Origin: an uncultured Acidimicrobiaceae bacterium
GTDB lineage: Bacteria > Actinomycetota > Acidimicrobiia > Acidimicrobiales > Ilumatobacteraceae
Length of the DNA: 64,000 nt
Direction: 5' to 3'
NCBI GenBank assembly: GCA_903919455.1
Contig: CAIXIJ010000018.1
Span: 1 to 64,000 of the forward strand
In this document: in pieces, positions 50,128-59,919 of the stretch
Position numbering within the stretch: the stretch's first letter is position 1
Layout: the number at the start of each line of letters is the position of its first letter
Notes under the pieces: model-generated
What the model was told of the DNA's origin: nothing
Databases searched by the model: none
Seen by the model: the letters and a program-made list of their open reading frames with translations, nothing else
Program-made: the position numbers and the translations under genes

Positions 50128-51452
50128 GGGTTGGTCTCCTCCACACGGCTCCGGGCCGTGCCAGATGCGAACGTGGTGATGATCTGGTCGCCCGACTGCA
50201 GTTCGTCGGCGGCTCGGATGGTGCGACCATCGATGGTGCGGGTGATGCTCCAGCCCCGCGCCATCGTGGTGGCGGGGTCGAGAAGGCGCACGCGTTCGGC
50301 AACGTGCTGCAACTGTTGCTCGGGTAGGTCCATCCGCTGCGGCGCCCTCCGAACCGAAGTGGCAGCGGCGGCAAGGCGACCATCGGCACGCTCGAGCACG
50401 CGCTGGGCACCGCGCTGCACCCGGCGGGCCCGTTCGTGCAGACGTTCGTCGCTGCGCGACACGGCGCTGCTCACCCGCAGGCGAATGCCCTCACCCAAGC
50501 CGGCCACATCGGTGACCGATGCCTGCAATGACATCGCAGCAACGTGACAGATCTGCGTCCAGGCGCCTTCCACCGACTGTTGGAAGGCCTGCACGCGCTC
50601 GACCAACGCTGCAGCACACGCCGTGGGCGTCTTCAATGCGAGATGCGCCACCTCGTCGGCCACGCTTCGGTCGATCTCGTGGCCGATGCCGGTGAGCACC
50701 GGCAGTGGCGATCGAGCGATGGCCATGGCAATGGCTTCGTCGTCGAACGTGGCAAGTTCGCCGCGGCTGCCACCACCGCGGATGAGCACCACGGCATCGA
50801 GATCGGGGGCTGCCGACAACGTGCGCAGCGCACCCGTGATCTCGCGGACCGCCGTCTCGCCCTGCACTCGCACATCCACCAGCCGTAACTGGAAGCCCAT
50901 TCCGCTGCGCTCGATTTCATGCGCAAAGTCGGCCCAGGCGGCGCTGGCTCTGCTGGTGACCACGCCAACCCGCAACGGCGCAACAGCCAGTGGCACCTGC
51001 CGGTTTCGTTCGAGCCAGCCGGCTTCGCCCAGTCGACGCAGTACATCGTCGCGTTGCAGGGCGAGCTCGCCCAGGGTGAACCGCGGGTCGATGGCGCTCA
51101 TCTTCAGGCCGAGCGAACCGTTGCCAGCGAAGTAATCGAGCTGCCCGAAGATCCGCACCTTCAAGCCGTCGCAGAGTTGCAGGCCGTTCTTCATCAGCAG
51201 CGAGCGAAGCTTGTTGCGTTGCGGGGCGAAGAACTGCACGTTGAGTTGGGCCTTGCCGTTGTCGGTGACTTCGGCGAGCCGGAAGTAGGCGTGCGGACCG
51301 CGCTCGTTCCAACCCTGGATCTCGCCGCGCACCCAGACGCCTTGGTCGAACCCGCGCCGCAGCACCCCGTTGATGGCGTCGGCGAGCTCGGACACCGAGT
51401 AGGTGGGTTCGGCCCCATCATCGGGCTCGAACGACATCTCGCGCTGGCTCAT
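50124..51452 (-). CDS. xseA: Exodeoxyribonuclease VII large subunit
   Basis: 442 residues. N-terminal OB fold (about 17-110; YSVSELADAINGVLRRGFDQ, VWVRGEIQGW). The catalytic domain (about 130-310) has VGVVTSRASAAWADF, VLIRGGGSRGELATFDDEAIA and LTGIGHEIDRSVADEVAHL; then the coiled-coil region (about 310-400) and the C-terminal MARGWSITRTIDGRTIRAADEL. Works with the downstream xseB product. The start overlaps the upstream GNAT stop by four bases. Confidence 0.95.
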   Translation of the reverse strand: MSQREMSFEPDDGAEPTYSVSELADAINGVLRRGFDQGVWVRGEIQGWNERGPHAYFRLAEVTDNGKAQLNVQFFAPQRNKLRSLLMKNGLQLCDGLKVRIFGQLDYFAGNGSLGLKMSAIDPRFTLGELALQRDDVLRRLGEAGWLERNRQVPLAVAPLRVGVVTSRASAAWADFAHEIERSGMGFQLRLVDVRVQGETAVREITGALRTLSAAPDLDAVVLIRGGGSRGELATFDDEAIAMAIARSPLPVLTGIGHEIDRSVADEVAHLALKTPTACAAALVERVQAFQQSVEGAWTQICHVAAMSLQASVTDVAGLGEGIRLRVSSAVSRSDERLHERARRVQRGAQRVLERADGRLAAAATSVRRAPQRMDLPEQQLQHVAERVRLLDPATTMARGWSITRTIDGRTIRAADELQSGDQIITTFASGTARSRVEETNP

Positions 51453-52063
51453 TCAGACCACCCGAGGCGCCATGCTGGCGGGCCATCGGGCTGCAAGGTG
51501 AACTCACCGAGCGACCGAAAGCCCATGGTGGCGTAGAAGGGAAGGTTGCGAGCGTTGGTGCTCTCCAGGTACGCGCCCTGCCCATCAGCAGCTGCACGCG
51601 CTTGGCCCGCGGACACCAGCAGCCGGCCCAGACCGCGGCCTTGGTGGGCGGGATGCACGCCCAGGAAGTTGAGGTAGTGGAACGGTGGCTCGGGCTTGTT
51701 CGCTGCGAAGGCTGCGAGACCTGCCCCCACCTCCGCGGCGCGGGTGGAACCCAACAACGCCGTCATGATCCCGCCGATGCTGGGCAACTCCGGGTACGGC
51801 TGGCGCCGACCGTCGGTGCGCCACATCGCTGCTGCGACCACCTCACCCTCGTCGCCCAGGATCACATCGATGGTGCCGACCGCCGCGAAGGCATCCACGA
51901 ACAGGCCGATCCACATTGCGATGGCGTGCTCCTGGGCCTCGACCCCACGGAAGATCCAGTGCTGCATCGGGTCGTCGGCAAAGGCTGCGCCGAACACAGC
52001 CCGCACCTGCGCCACGGCAAGTGGAGTGGGATCCAACGGCTGTACGGACGACGGATTCGACAT
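51449..52063 (-). CDS. GNAT N-acetyltransferase
   Basis: 204 residues, single GNAT domain. The acetyl-CoA site is FLGVHPAHQGRGLGRLLVSAG, followed by YLESTNARNLPFYATMGFRS. An upstream frame to 52123 is open, but ATG 52063 (MSNPSSVQPLDPTPLAVAQV) lies closest to the domain. It overlaps xseA by four bases; it shares the style of the GNAT gene at 62.5 kb. Substrate unknown. Confidence 0.87.
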   Translation of the reverse strand: MSNPSSVQPLDPTPLAVAQVRAVFGAAFADDPMQHWIFRGVEAQEHAIAMWIGLFVDAFAAVGTIDVILGDEGEVVAAAMWRTDGRRQPYPELPSIGGIMTALLGSTRAAEVGAGLAAFAANKPEPPFHYLNFLGVHPAHQGRGLGRLLVSAGQARAAADGQGAYLESTNARNLPFYATMGFRSLGEFTLQPDGPPAWRLGWSE

Positions 52064-52079
52064 GAGGGCAGAGGCTACG

Positions 52080-53087
52080 TCAGACGCCGAGTTCAGGGAT
52101 GGGGTTGGAGGTGTCGGGAGCAATCTCGATGTGGCGTTCGCGGCGCAAGGACTCCAACTCGCGTAAGGGCCGCTCGAGCATGCGACGACGGGTGCCGACC
52201 AGCTCGTCCATACTGCCCACCAGAGTGTCGAGCTGCTTCTTCACCTTCTCCACCTGCGACGCGTACTTGCCGAACTGCAGGTCGAACTGGCCGAGCAGGG
52301 CCAGCACCTCCTTGCTCGTCTGTTCCAGGCGGAAGTTCTCGAATGCCTGGCGAATGACACCGAGGAACGCGAACAGGGTGAGCGGAGAGCAGAGGATGAC
52401 CCGCTCGCGCAGCGCATCGTCGACCAACGTGGGTGCGTGCTCGTGGATGAAACCCACGATGGTCTCGTTCGGCACGAACATCAGCACGTTGTCGATGGCG
52501 GGCCGGGTGTCGACCTTCGCGTAGTCGCGCCGAGCCAGTTCGCGTACGTGGCCGCGCACCGCCTTGATGAACGAGTCGCGAGCGGCCACGGCTTCGAGCT
52601 CACTGGTGGCCTGCTGAAAGGCGAGGTAACCGTCGATGGGGAACTTCACGTCCATGAACAGCACGTGCGCATCGGGCAGCAGGAACGTGAAGTCGGGGAT
52701 GATGCGACCGTCGCCCACCACTGCGGTGCGCTTGGTGTAGTTCACCTCCGGCAGCAGACCGGCAAGACGCAGTACGTCTTCCGCCATGCGCTCGCCCCAC
52801 TGGCCGCGGGTGTTGGTGTTGGCGAGCGCCTCGCGCAGATCGTTCGTGGCCGAGTACAGGTCGCGAGACACCGACGCCTGCTCGCGTAGCGACTGACCCA
52901 CCTGGCCGAACTCTCGGGCGGAATGCTGCCCCAACCGCTGCACCGCCTCGGTGAGTTGGCCCAACTGCGCCTGAACCGCAGGGTCGGTGGTGGCGACCGC
53001 CAACCCTGGAGCGCGGGTACGCGTTGCCAGCAGCCAGGTGAGTGCCGCCACGGCGACGACGAGTAACACGACCAGCACGATGTCCAT
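52080..53087 (-). CDS. rmuC: DNA recombination protein RmuC
   Basis: 335 residues. One N-terminal helix (2-22) anchors it; a helical region (about 40-90) leads to the RmuC core with NTRGQWGERMAEDVLRLAG, PDFTFLLPDAHVLFMDVKFP, RDYAKVDTRPAIDNVLMFVP and ILCSPLTLFAFLGVIRQA. The core belongs to the restriction-endonuclease-like fold: the acidic pair and Lys in LFMDVKFP are the presumed catalytic residues. It limits inversions at short inverted repeats in E. coli. Confidence 0.92.
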   Translation of the reverse strand: MDIVLVVLLVVAVAALTWLLATRTRAPGLAVATTDPAVQAQLGQLTEAVQRLGQHSAREFGQVGQSLREQASVSRDLYSATNDLREALANTNTRGQWGERMAEDVLRLAGLLPEVNYTKRTAVVGDGRIIPDFTFLLPDAHVLFMDVKFPIDGYLAFQQATSELEAVAARDSFIKAVRGHVRELARRDYAKVDTRPAIDNVLMFVPNETIVGFIHEHAPTLVDDALRERVILCSPLTLFAFLGVIRQAFENFRLEQTSKEVLALLGQFDLQFGKYASQVEKVKKQLDTLVGSMDELVGTRRRMLERPLRELESLRRERHIEIAPDTSNPIPELGV

Positions 53088-53197
53088 GGCGCCATCATGC
53101 CTAAGGGGTGCGCGGAAGTTCCCCAGGCCAGGCCCCGACACCACCGCGGGCACCGAAATGGGCCGATACGGCCCACTTTCAAGCCCGCGAGCCCGAA

Positions 53198-55060
53198 TCA
53201 GGCGAGGAACGCTGCCTCGCCGGCCCGCACCTGCGCTGCATAGACACCGTCGAGATGCATCAGCTCGTCGTGCGTGCCGTCTTCCACCACGTTGCCGTCG
53301 GCCAGCACCACGATGCGGTCGGCGTCGCGGATGGTGGACAGGCGGTGGGCGATGATGAGCGCCGTGCGACCCTCCAACGCGTTCTCGAGCGCCGCCTGCA
53401 CCGCAGCTTCGTTCTCGTTGTCGAGGTGGCTGGTGGCCTCGTCGAGGATCATCACCGCCGGGTTCTTCAGCAACAACCGAGCGATGGCTAGGCGCTGCTT
53501 CTCGCCGCCGCTGAGGCGGTAGCCGCGCTCGCCCACCACCGTGTCGTAGCCGTCGGGCAACTCGGCGATGGTGTCCATGATGCGAGCACCGCGGCAGGCC
53601 GCATCGAGCTCTTCCAACGTGGCGTCGGGCTTGGCGTAGCGCAGGTTCTGGCCGATGCTCTCGTGGAACAGGTGCGGGTCTTGGCTCACCACGCCGATGG
53701 CCTCACGCAGGCTGTGCTGGGTGAGGTCGCGCACATCGTGCCCGTCCACCAGCAGCGCCCCACCTGTCACGTCGTAAAGGCGCGGAATGAGACCCGAGAG
53801 GGTGGTCTTTCCCGACCCGGAGGCGCCCACGAGGGCCACCGTTTCACCGGGACGCACCACCAGCGACACCCCTTGCAGCACGTCGCGGTCGGGGTCGGCG
53901 CCCACCACCGCGCTCGGTGCCTCCAGCGAGCGCACCGTCACGTCGGCGGCAGCCGGGTAGCGGAACCACACGTCGCGGAATTCCACGAGGCCGGTGGGGT
54001 TCACGAGGTCGATTGCACCGGGACGGTCGGTGATGAACTCGGGAGCATCGAGCACTTCGAAGACACGCTCGAAGCTGACCATTGCGGTCATCAGATCGAC
54101 GCGCGCGTTGGTGAGTCCGGTGAGCGGTTGATACACGCGAGTGACCAGGGCTGCCAGCGCCACCAGGGTGCCGGAGCTGATGTCGTTGCTGACCACCAGA
54201 TGCGCACCCACGCCGTAGATGGCGGCGGCACCGAGCGCACCCACGAGGCCAAGGGCCACGAAGAACACACGGCCGTACATCGCTGCGCGGATGCCGGTGT
54301 CGCGCACCATCGCCGCGCGCCCCGAGAACATGCCCACCTCGTCGCTCTGGCGGCCAAACAGCTTCACCAGCAGGGCACCGGCCACGTTGAACCGTTCGGC
54401 CATTTGGTTGTTCATCTCGGCGTTCGTGGTCATGTTCTGGCGCTGGATGTCTTGCAGCCGCTTGCCCACGCGCTTCGCCGGGATGATGAACATCGGCAGC
54501 ACCACCAGCGCCAGCAGCGTGAGCCGCCATTCCAGCGCAGCCATTGCGATGAGCGTGGTGGTGAGCACCACCACGTTGCTCACCACGCTGCCGAGCGTGC
54601 TGGTGACGGCGTTCTGCGCACCGACCACATCGTTGTTCAGGCGGCTGGTGAGGGCACCCGTCTGCGTGCGGGTGAAGAAGGCCACGGGCATGCGCTGCAC
54701 TTTGCTGAACAGCGCCACCCGGAGGTCGTAGATGAGGCCTTCGCCGATGGTGGAGCTGCACCAGCGCTGCACGATGGCAAGTCCGGCATCCACGAGTGCG
54801 GAGGCCACCACGAGCCCGGCGAGGATGTTGATGCCGCGCAGGTTGCCCGAGGGGATCGACACGTCGAGCATGCGGCGGAATGCGAACGGCGGCACGAGTT
54901 CGATGAGTGCCGCCACCACGATGGTGGCCAGGAACAGGAAGATCATGCGTCGGTAGGGCCGAGCGAACTGCCAGGCGCGGCGCAGCGAGCTGCTGCTCAG
55001 GCGCTTGCCCTTCACCGCATTGGCATCGCCCGGCATCATCATGTGAGGACCCATACGCAT
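53198..55060 (-). CDS. ABC exporter with fused membrane and ATPase domains
   Basis: 620 residues. Six helices in the N-terminal half (about 38-335) with the exporter motif RTQTGALTSRLNNDV. The nucleotide-binding domain (about 370-615) has Walker A VGASGSGKTT, signature LSGGEKQRLAIARL, Walker B VMILDEATSHLD and IIAHRLSTI. An insertion (LEAPSAVVGADPDRDV) precedes its first strand. It works as a homodimer or with a partner; substrates may be lipids or drugs. It is divergent from the TAP-like peptidase gene, 37 bases away. Confidence 0.92.
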   Translation of the reverse strand: MRMGPHMMMPGDANAVKGKRLSSSSLRRAWQFARPYRRMIFLFLATIVVAALIELVPPFAFRRMLDVSIPSGNLRGINILAGLVVASALVDAGLAIVQRWCSSTIGEGLIYDLRVALFSKVQRMPVAFFTRTQTGALTSRLNNDVVGAQNAVTSTLGSVVSNVVVLTTTLIAMAALEWRLTLLALVVLPMFIIPAKRVGKRLQDIQRQNMTTNAEMNNQMAERFNVAGALLVKLFGRQSDEVGMFSGRAAMVRDTGIRAAMYGRVFFVALGLVGALGAAAIYGVGAHLVVSNDISSGTLVALAALVTRVYQPLTGLTNARVDLMTAMVSFERVFEVLDAPEFITDRPGAIDLVNPTGLVEFRDVWFRYPAAADVTVRSLEAPSAVVGADPDRDVLQGVSLVVRPGETVALVGASGSGKTTLSGLIPRLYDVTGGALLVDGHDVRDLTQHSLREAIGVVSQDPHLFHESIGQNLRYAKPDATLEELDAACRGARIMDTIAELPDGYDTVVGERGYRLSGGEKQRLAIARLLLKNPAVMILDEATSHLDNENEAAVQAALENALEGRTALIIAHRLSTIRDADRIVVLADGNVVEDGTHDELMHLDGVYAAQVRAGEAAFLA

Positions 55061-55097
55061 GACAAGGAGGATACGGGCGACCTCCTACGATGGATCG

Positions 55098-56669
55098 ATG
55101 CGTCGCCCGCCCTTTGCCGTCGTCGGCGTGCTGCTCGCTGGTTGCGCAGTGCTCGCCGGGTGCGGTGATGGCATCAACGAAGGTGCGAACGAAGGCCGTG
55201 GGCCTCGCGGCACCATTGACGGTGTAGTGCTCCAGGCACCCGCTAGCAGTGCACCTGTCACCGAACCGACCGGCGTGCCTGCCACCGACCCTTCTGCGCA
55301 GCTCGACCCGTTCGGCTGGCAGCAGGCTGAGGACGGGATCGACGAGGGGTTCCTCGACGTGCCGCTCGACTGGACGCACCCCGACGGCGACACGGTGACG
55401 CTGTACCTCGCCCGGCACCGCGCCACCGACCCGGCCCACCGCATCGGTGCGTTGCTGGTGAACCCCGGAGGCCCGGGCTTCGGCGGCAGCGACCTAGCGT
55501 TCAACGCCGACAGCACCTACGGCCAAGATCTCCTGGATCGGTTCGACATCATCGGCTGGGACCCGCGCGGCACCGGTCTCAGTGAGCCGGCGGTGAATTG
55601 CATCGACGACTACGACCCCTACTTCGCCGTCGACTCGTCGCCCGACACCGACGCGGAACGACAGACACTCATCGACCTCGGAAAGAAGTTCGGAGCGGCC
55701 TGCGAACGAACGAACGCATCGCTGCTGCCGTACCTCAGCACCGCCGACACGGCCCGCGACATGGATGCCATTCGCAACGCCCTCGGCGAGACGACCATCA
55801 GTTACTTCGGCTTCAGCTACGGCAGCGAACTGGGGGCCACCTGGGCCACGCTGTTCCCCAGCACGGTGCGCGCCATGGTGATCGATGGCGCTGTCGACCC
55901 GACGGTGGGTTATCTCCAGCAGAACCTTCAGCAGGCGGCAGGTTTCGAGACCGCGTTCAACACGTTCCTCGCCGACTGCAGCGCACGCACCGCCTGTCCC
56001 TTCCACAACGGTGGCGATGCAGAGGGCGCGTTCGACGCACTGAACGCTGCCATCGACGCGACGCCGGTGTCGTCGGGACGAACGGGACGACCCAACGTGA
56101 CACAGGGCGTGCTCACCAGCGGTATCGCGCAGGCGATGTACGACCGGAGCGGTTGGCCGCAACTTGCGCAAGCGTTGGCCGATCTCCAGGCCGGTGACGG
56201 CGCCGCCATGCTGGATCTCTACGACATGTACTACGGCTATTACCAGGGTTCGTGGGACGACAGCCTGGAGGCCTACTTCGCGATCGGCTGCCTCGACGAC
56301 TCGGGCAGCACCGGCCCCGCCAACCTGTTCGGCCACGAGGCCGAGTTCGCCAAGGTGGCTCCCCGTCTGGGCCGAAGTTGGCTGGCCGAGTTGACGTTCT
56401 GCTCCGTATGGCCCGAGCCAGCAGCACCAACGATCACCATCACCGGCAACGGAGCCGGACCCATTCTGGTGGTCGGCACCACGGGCGACCCGGCCACACC
56501 GTTAGAGAGCACACGCCATATGGCACAGGCGTTGGAGGATGGCCACCTCGTGGTGGTGCAGGCCGAGCAGCACACCGGGTACGGCACCAACCGCTGCGTC
56601 GATGACGCAGTCGACACATATCTGCTGGACCCCTCCGCCGACCTGCCCACCGACATCGACTGCACCTGA
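55098..56669 (+). CDS. Tripeptidyl-aminopeptidase-like lipoprotein (S33 family), copy 1
   Basis: 523 residues. Lipoprotein signal with LLAGCAVLAGCGDG, two possible lipobox Cys. The hydrolase domain shows LLVNPGGPGFGGSD, IGWDPRGTGLSEP, nucleophile Ser in YFGFSYGSELGATWA, and in the TAP-like C-terminal part the acid and His in VVGTTGDPATPLES and VVVQAEQHTGYG. The family includes Streptomyces tripeptidyl aminopeptidases and SlpD/SlpE, which process secreted proteins and peptides. ATG 55098 has no strong ribosome-binding site. The next gene is a close paralogue, 14 bases later. Confidence 0.9.
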   Translation: MRRPPFAVVGVLLAGCAVLAGCGDGINEGANEGRGPRGTIDGVVLQAPASSAPVTEPTGVPATDPSAQLDPFGWQQAEDGIDEGFLDVPLDWTHPDGDTVTLYLARHRATDPAHRIGALLVNPGGPGFGGSDLAFNADSTYGQDLLDRFDIIGWDPRGTGLSEPAVNCIDDYDPYFAVDSSPDTDAERQTLIDLGKKFGAACERTNASLLPYLSTADTARDMDAIRNALGETTISYFGFSYGSELGATWATLFPSTVRAMVIDGAVDPTVGYLQQNLQQAAGFETAFNTFLADCSARTACPFHNGGDAEGAFDALNAAIDATPVSSGRTGRPNVTQGVLTSGIAQAMYDRSGWPQLAQALADLQAGDGAAMLDLYDMYYGYYQGSWDDSLEAYFAIGCLDDSGSTGPANLFGHEAEFAKVAPRLGRSWLAELTFCSVWPEPAAPTITITGNGAGPILVVGTTGDPATPLESTRHMAQALEDGHLVVVQAEQHTGYGTNRCVDDAVDTYLLDPSADLPTDIDCT

Positions 56670-56683
56670 CCTAACCTGCGCCC

Positions 56684-58177
56684 ATGCGCGGCCGGCTCTT
56701 GATCCTCGTCGCAGCCGTCGCATCGATCGCTGGCTGCTCCACAGCGGCGGGCGGCAGCACCATCACCGCGCCAGCCGAGACGGCGAGCAGCGCGGGCGAC
56801 TCGGGTACCACCATCGAGTGGACCAAGTTCAGCGACGACGGCAAGGTGCAGACCGCCACGATCGAGGTGCCCGTCGACCATGCCGACCCCGCGAAGGGCA
56901 ACTTCCAGCTGGCACTGGCTCGGCACGTGGCCGACCCCAAGCAGCGAATCGGATCGCTACTGGTGAACCCCGGTGGCCCGGGCTTCGGCGGCACCGACTT
57001 CGCCAAGTTCGCCGACCAGATCTACAGCCCCGCTCTGCTGGCCCACTTCGACATCGTGGCCTGGGACCCGCGAGGCACCGGCGACAGCACGCCGGCGATC
57101 GACTGCATCGACGACTACGACCGCTACTACACCGGAGTCGACATCACCCCCGACACGCCCGCCGAACGACAGCTGCCCATCGACCTGGCCAAGGAGTTCA
57201 CCGACGCCTGCCTGGAGAAGAACGCCGACATCTGGCCCTACATCGGCACCAACGCGTCGGCCCGCGACATGGACGACATCCGCCAGGCGCTCGGTGAAGC
57301 CAAGATCAGCTACTTCGGCTTCAGCTACGGCAGCGAACTCGGAGCCACCTGGGCCACGCTGTTCCCCTCCACCGTGCGCGCCGCCGTGCTCGACGGAGCG
57401 GTCGATCCCAACGCCGGCTACATCGATGCCGGCCTGCAGCAGGCGGCGGGGTTCGAGCAGGCCATCACCAACTTCCTCGCCAGCTGCAGCGCCACGCCCG
57501 CTTGCCCGTTCCACAACGACGGCGATGCCGAGGGTGCCTTCGATCGACTGATGCTCGCGATCGATGACAACCCGATTCCCACTGTCGCCGGTCGACCGGA
57601 GCTCACCCGATCCATGGCCCTCACCGCCGTCGCCGAGGCGATGTACAGCGAGTCACTGTGGGATCAGGCCGACCAGGCATTGGCCGATGCGCAACAGGGC
57701 GACGGTGCGGGCCTGCTCACGCTGTTCGACGAGTACTTCCGGCGTCGCGATGACGGCACGTGGGACAACTCGCTGGAGGCATTCCAGGTCATCTCGTGCG
57801 CCGACGAACCTGCGCGGTTGACCGTGGAGGAAGAAGACGCATCGGCCGCGAGGTTCGAGGCAGTAGCTCCGCGCTACTCGCCGGCCACCATCGGCTCATA
57901 CTTCTGCACGTTCTTCCCGCAGAGCCCCGACCCCGAGGTGCAGGTGAACTCCAAAGGCGCCGGCCCCATTCTGGTGATGGGCACCGCCGGCGACCCAGCC
58001 ACGCCACTGGCCAGCACTCGGCTGATGGCCGAGGCCCTGGATGACGGCCGACTGGTGATCGTGCACGCGGAGGGCCACACCGGCTACGCAAGCGGCGAGT
58101 GCAGCGGCAACGTGGTGGACAAGTACCTCATCGACCCGGTGAAGGACGCGCCAGCCGACGGCACGGAGTGCAAGTGA
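56684..58177 (+). CDS. Tripeptidyl-aminopeptidase-like lipoprotein (S33 family), copy 2
   Basis: 497 residues, the same architecture as the previous gene: lipobox in VASIAGCSTAAGG, LLVNPGGPGFGGTDF, Ser in YFGFSYGSELGATWATLFPS, and the C-terminal VMGTAGDPATPLAS with EGHTGYASGEC. Large stretches match copy 1 almost residue for residue, so they arose by tandem duplication. A Cys pair (SCSATPACPF) and further Cys are shared, likely disulphides of an exported protein. The region about 305-400 differs most, suggesting altered specificity. Confidence 0.9.
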   Translation: MRGRLLILVAAVASIAGCSTAAGGSTITAPAETASSAGDSGTTIEWTKFSDDGKVQTATIEVPVDHADPAKGNFQLALARHVADPKQRIGSLLVNPGGPGFGGTDFAKFADQIYSPALLAHFDIVAWDPRGTGDSTPAIDCIDDYDRYYTGVDITPDTPAERQLPIDLAKEFTDACLEKNADIWPYIGTNASARDMDDIRQALGEAKISYFGFSYGSELGATWATLFPSTVRAAVLDGAVDPNAGYIDAGLQQAAGFEQAITNFLASCSATPACPFHNDGDAEGAFDRLMLAIDDNPIPTVAGRPELTRSMALTAVAEAMYSESLWDQADQALADAQQGDGAGLLTLFDEYFRRRDDGTWDNSLEAFQVISCADEPARLTVEEEDASAARFEAVAPRYSPATIGSYFCTFFPQSPDPEVQVNSKGAGPILVMGTAGDPATPLASTRLMAEALDDGRLVIVHAEGHTGYASGECSGNVVDKYLIDPVKDAPADGTECK

Positions 58178-58223
58178 TGGACACTGGCTCAAGGCGCCCC
58201 TGCGTCGGGCCGATCACCCTCAT

Positions 58224-59363
58224 GTGAGGCGCACGTCCATTGGTTCGTTGCTCGCGGCCACGGCCGCGCTGGTGGGGTGCACCTTCATCGCCTCAACCGC
58301 GGCACCCACCGCTGCCGCCACATGCACCGGCAACCTCTCGGCGGCTCAACTGAACACCGTGTTCGCCTCGCCCGGCGTGGGCCGCACCGCCACCACCACC
58401 GGCTATGGCGGTGGCGATTATCAGCACGTCTACGACCTGGGCACCGGCCGCCGACTGTGGCTGTTCCAGGACGTGTTCTTCAGCAACGACAACGACCTGC
58501 GCGACAGCATGACGGACGCCGCGCACAATGCTGGCCTGCTGCAACGCGGCATCTGCTGGAGCACCGTCGGTGCAGGCCACATGCAGAACTTCGTCGGTTC
58601 AGCACAGACCACACCGCTGCGCCACTGGTTCTGGCCGATGGACGGCGAGCGCGGTGCCGACGGGAAGTTGTGGATCTTCATGGCCGAGATGGCCAACCCC
58701 AACGGCACGGGTGCCACCTGGGGCGCCGCACCGGTCGGCACATGGGTGGCGCGCATTGACCCACTCACGCTGAAGGTGCTGAGCTTCGCCAAGGCGCGCG
58801 TCGGTGGCATCCGGCTCTACGGATGGTCAGTGGTGAGCGACAACCAGTGGAGCTACCTCTACGGGCACTGCTACCGCCAGTACGTGCATCAGGTGAGCGG
58901 TGTGGGGCAGTTCGATGCTGGCTGCATGCCGTCCACCTACCTGGCCCGAGTGCCAAAGGGTCACTTCGATGCAGTGCCGTCGTTCTGGAACGGCAGTGGA
59001 TGGTCGAACAGCGCGAAGTTCGCGAAGCCGGTGCTCACCCGCGGTAGCGCGAACCCGATGGACGTGCAGAGATTCGGCAGCGTGTACGTGAACGTCACCA
59101 AGATCGATGATTGGTGGGGTTCGTCGGTGTACGTGGACCGGGCTCCCGCGCCGCAGGGCCCCTGGACCCGCGCCCAGACCATCGATGTCGTGAATCGTCG
59201 TAAGTGCAGCCAGTGCGGCATCTATCACGCGGTGATCCTGCCCAACCTCGGCCCCGACGGGAAGATGATCGTGGCGTGGTCGAACGGAGGGCCGTTCAAC
59301 CTGTGGCAGCGCAACGCCGCCCTCTACCGCCCGTCATTCGTGTCGGTGCCGGTACCCACCTGA
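58224..59363 (+). CDS. Secreted beta-propeller-like protein (DUF4185/GH43-like)
   Basis: 379 residues, GTG start. A signal peptide spans about 1-30 (LLAATAALVGCTF may be a lipobox). The mature part is rich in Trp, Tyr and Gly with repeated blade-like motifs such as RRLWLFQDVFFSND, GKLWIFMAEM, YLYGHCYRQY and WWGSSVYVD, similar to five-bladed glycan-active or DUF4185 proteins. A CSQCG pair near 327-331 and other Cys suggest disulphides. A catalytic assignment is not possible. It follows the peptidase pair by 46 bases. Confidence 0.7.
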   Translation: MRRTSIGSLLAATAALVGCTFIASTAAPTAAATCTGNLSAAQLNTVFASPGVGRTATTTGYGGGDYQHVYDLGTGRRLWLFQDVFFSNDNDLRDSMTDAAHNAGLLQRGICWSTVGAGHMQNFVGSAQTTPLRHWFWPMDGERGADGKLWIFMAEMANPNGTGATWGAAPVGTWVARIDPLTLKVLSFAKARVGGIRLYGWSVVSDNQWSYLYGHCYRQYVHQVSGVGQFDAGCMPSTYLARVPKGHFDAVPSFWNGSGWSNSAKFAKPVLTRGSANPMDVQRFGSVYVNVTKIDDWWGSSVYVDRAPAPQGPWTRAQTIDVVNRRKCSQCGIYHAVILPNLGPDGKMIVAWSNGGPFNLWQRNAALYRPSFVSVPVPT

Positions 59364-59367
59364 CGGC

Positions 59368-59856
59368 TCAGGCAGGCGGCAGCAACTCGGCGATTCGGTC
59401 TGCAGCCTTGGGGTACACCACTGCGATATCTGCTGGTGCCAGTTCGAACCCGTTCCAGTCGAACGGTGGCGCCATCGTGGTGCCCACGAGGCTCCAGGCA
59501 CCCAGCGACGACGAGCCCTGCCACACGCCCTTGGGCACCCGTAGTTGCGGCATCTGGCCCGCCATCACGTCGGGGCCGAGCACGGGTTCTTCCACCCTGC
59601 CGTTCGGGTGCAGCAAGAGAAGCCGCATCGGTGAGCCGGCGTAGAAGTGGTAGATCTCGTCGCCCGTCAATCGGTGCAGCGCCGAATACATCGGGCTCAG
59701 CAGCATGAAGTGGATTGCGGAGGAGTGCTCGTCGCGATGGGTCTCTCGGAAAAGACCACCCTCGCCCGGCAGCGGGAGCAACCGAAGGTGTTCAGCCAAC
59801 GCCTCACCCACCAACAGCTCGTCGGTGAGCGGGTCGTCGAACGGGTCGGCAGCCAT
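59368..59856 (-). CDS. Cupin-fold protein of DUF985 type
   Basis: 162 residues. Family pattern: LRLLPLPGEGGLFRETHR, SAIHFMLLSPMYSALHRL, DEIYHFYAGSPMRLLLLHPNG and GVWQGSSSLGAWSLVGTT. The His in HRL, the Glu in DEIYHF and a following His are the likely metal ligands. ATG 59856 is the first start after the tRNA terminator. Function of the family is poorly known; convergent with the propeller gene, four bases apart. Confidence 0.82.
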   Translation of the reverse strand: MAADPFDDPLTDELLVGEALAEHLRLLPLPGEGGLFRETHRDEHSSAIHFMLLSPMYSALHRLTGDEIYHFYAGSPMRLLLLHPNGRVEEPVLGPDVMAGQMPQLRVPKGVWQGSSSLGAWSLVGTTMAPPFDWNGFELAPADIAVVYPKAADRIAELLPPA

Positions 59857-59873
59857 GTGCGGAGTGTAGGAGA

Positions 59874-59913
59874 CCAAAACGACGACACCGCCCTGCACGA
59901 GGCGGGCGGTGTC
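59874..59913 (-). terminator. Rho-independent terminator after tRNA-Ser
   Basis: GACACCGCCC (59884-59893) pairs with GGGCGGTGTC (59904-59913), and on the minus strand is followed by GTCGTTTTGG. It lies between tRNA-Ser(CGA) and the cupin gene, ending the tRNA transcript. Confidence 0.8.
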
Positions 59914-59919
59914 GAATGG

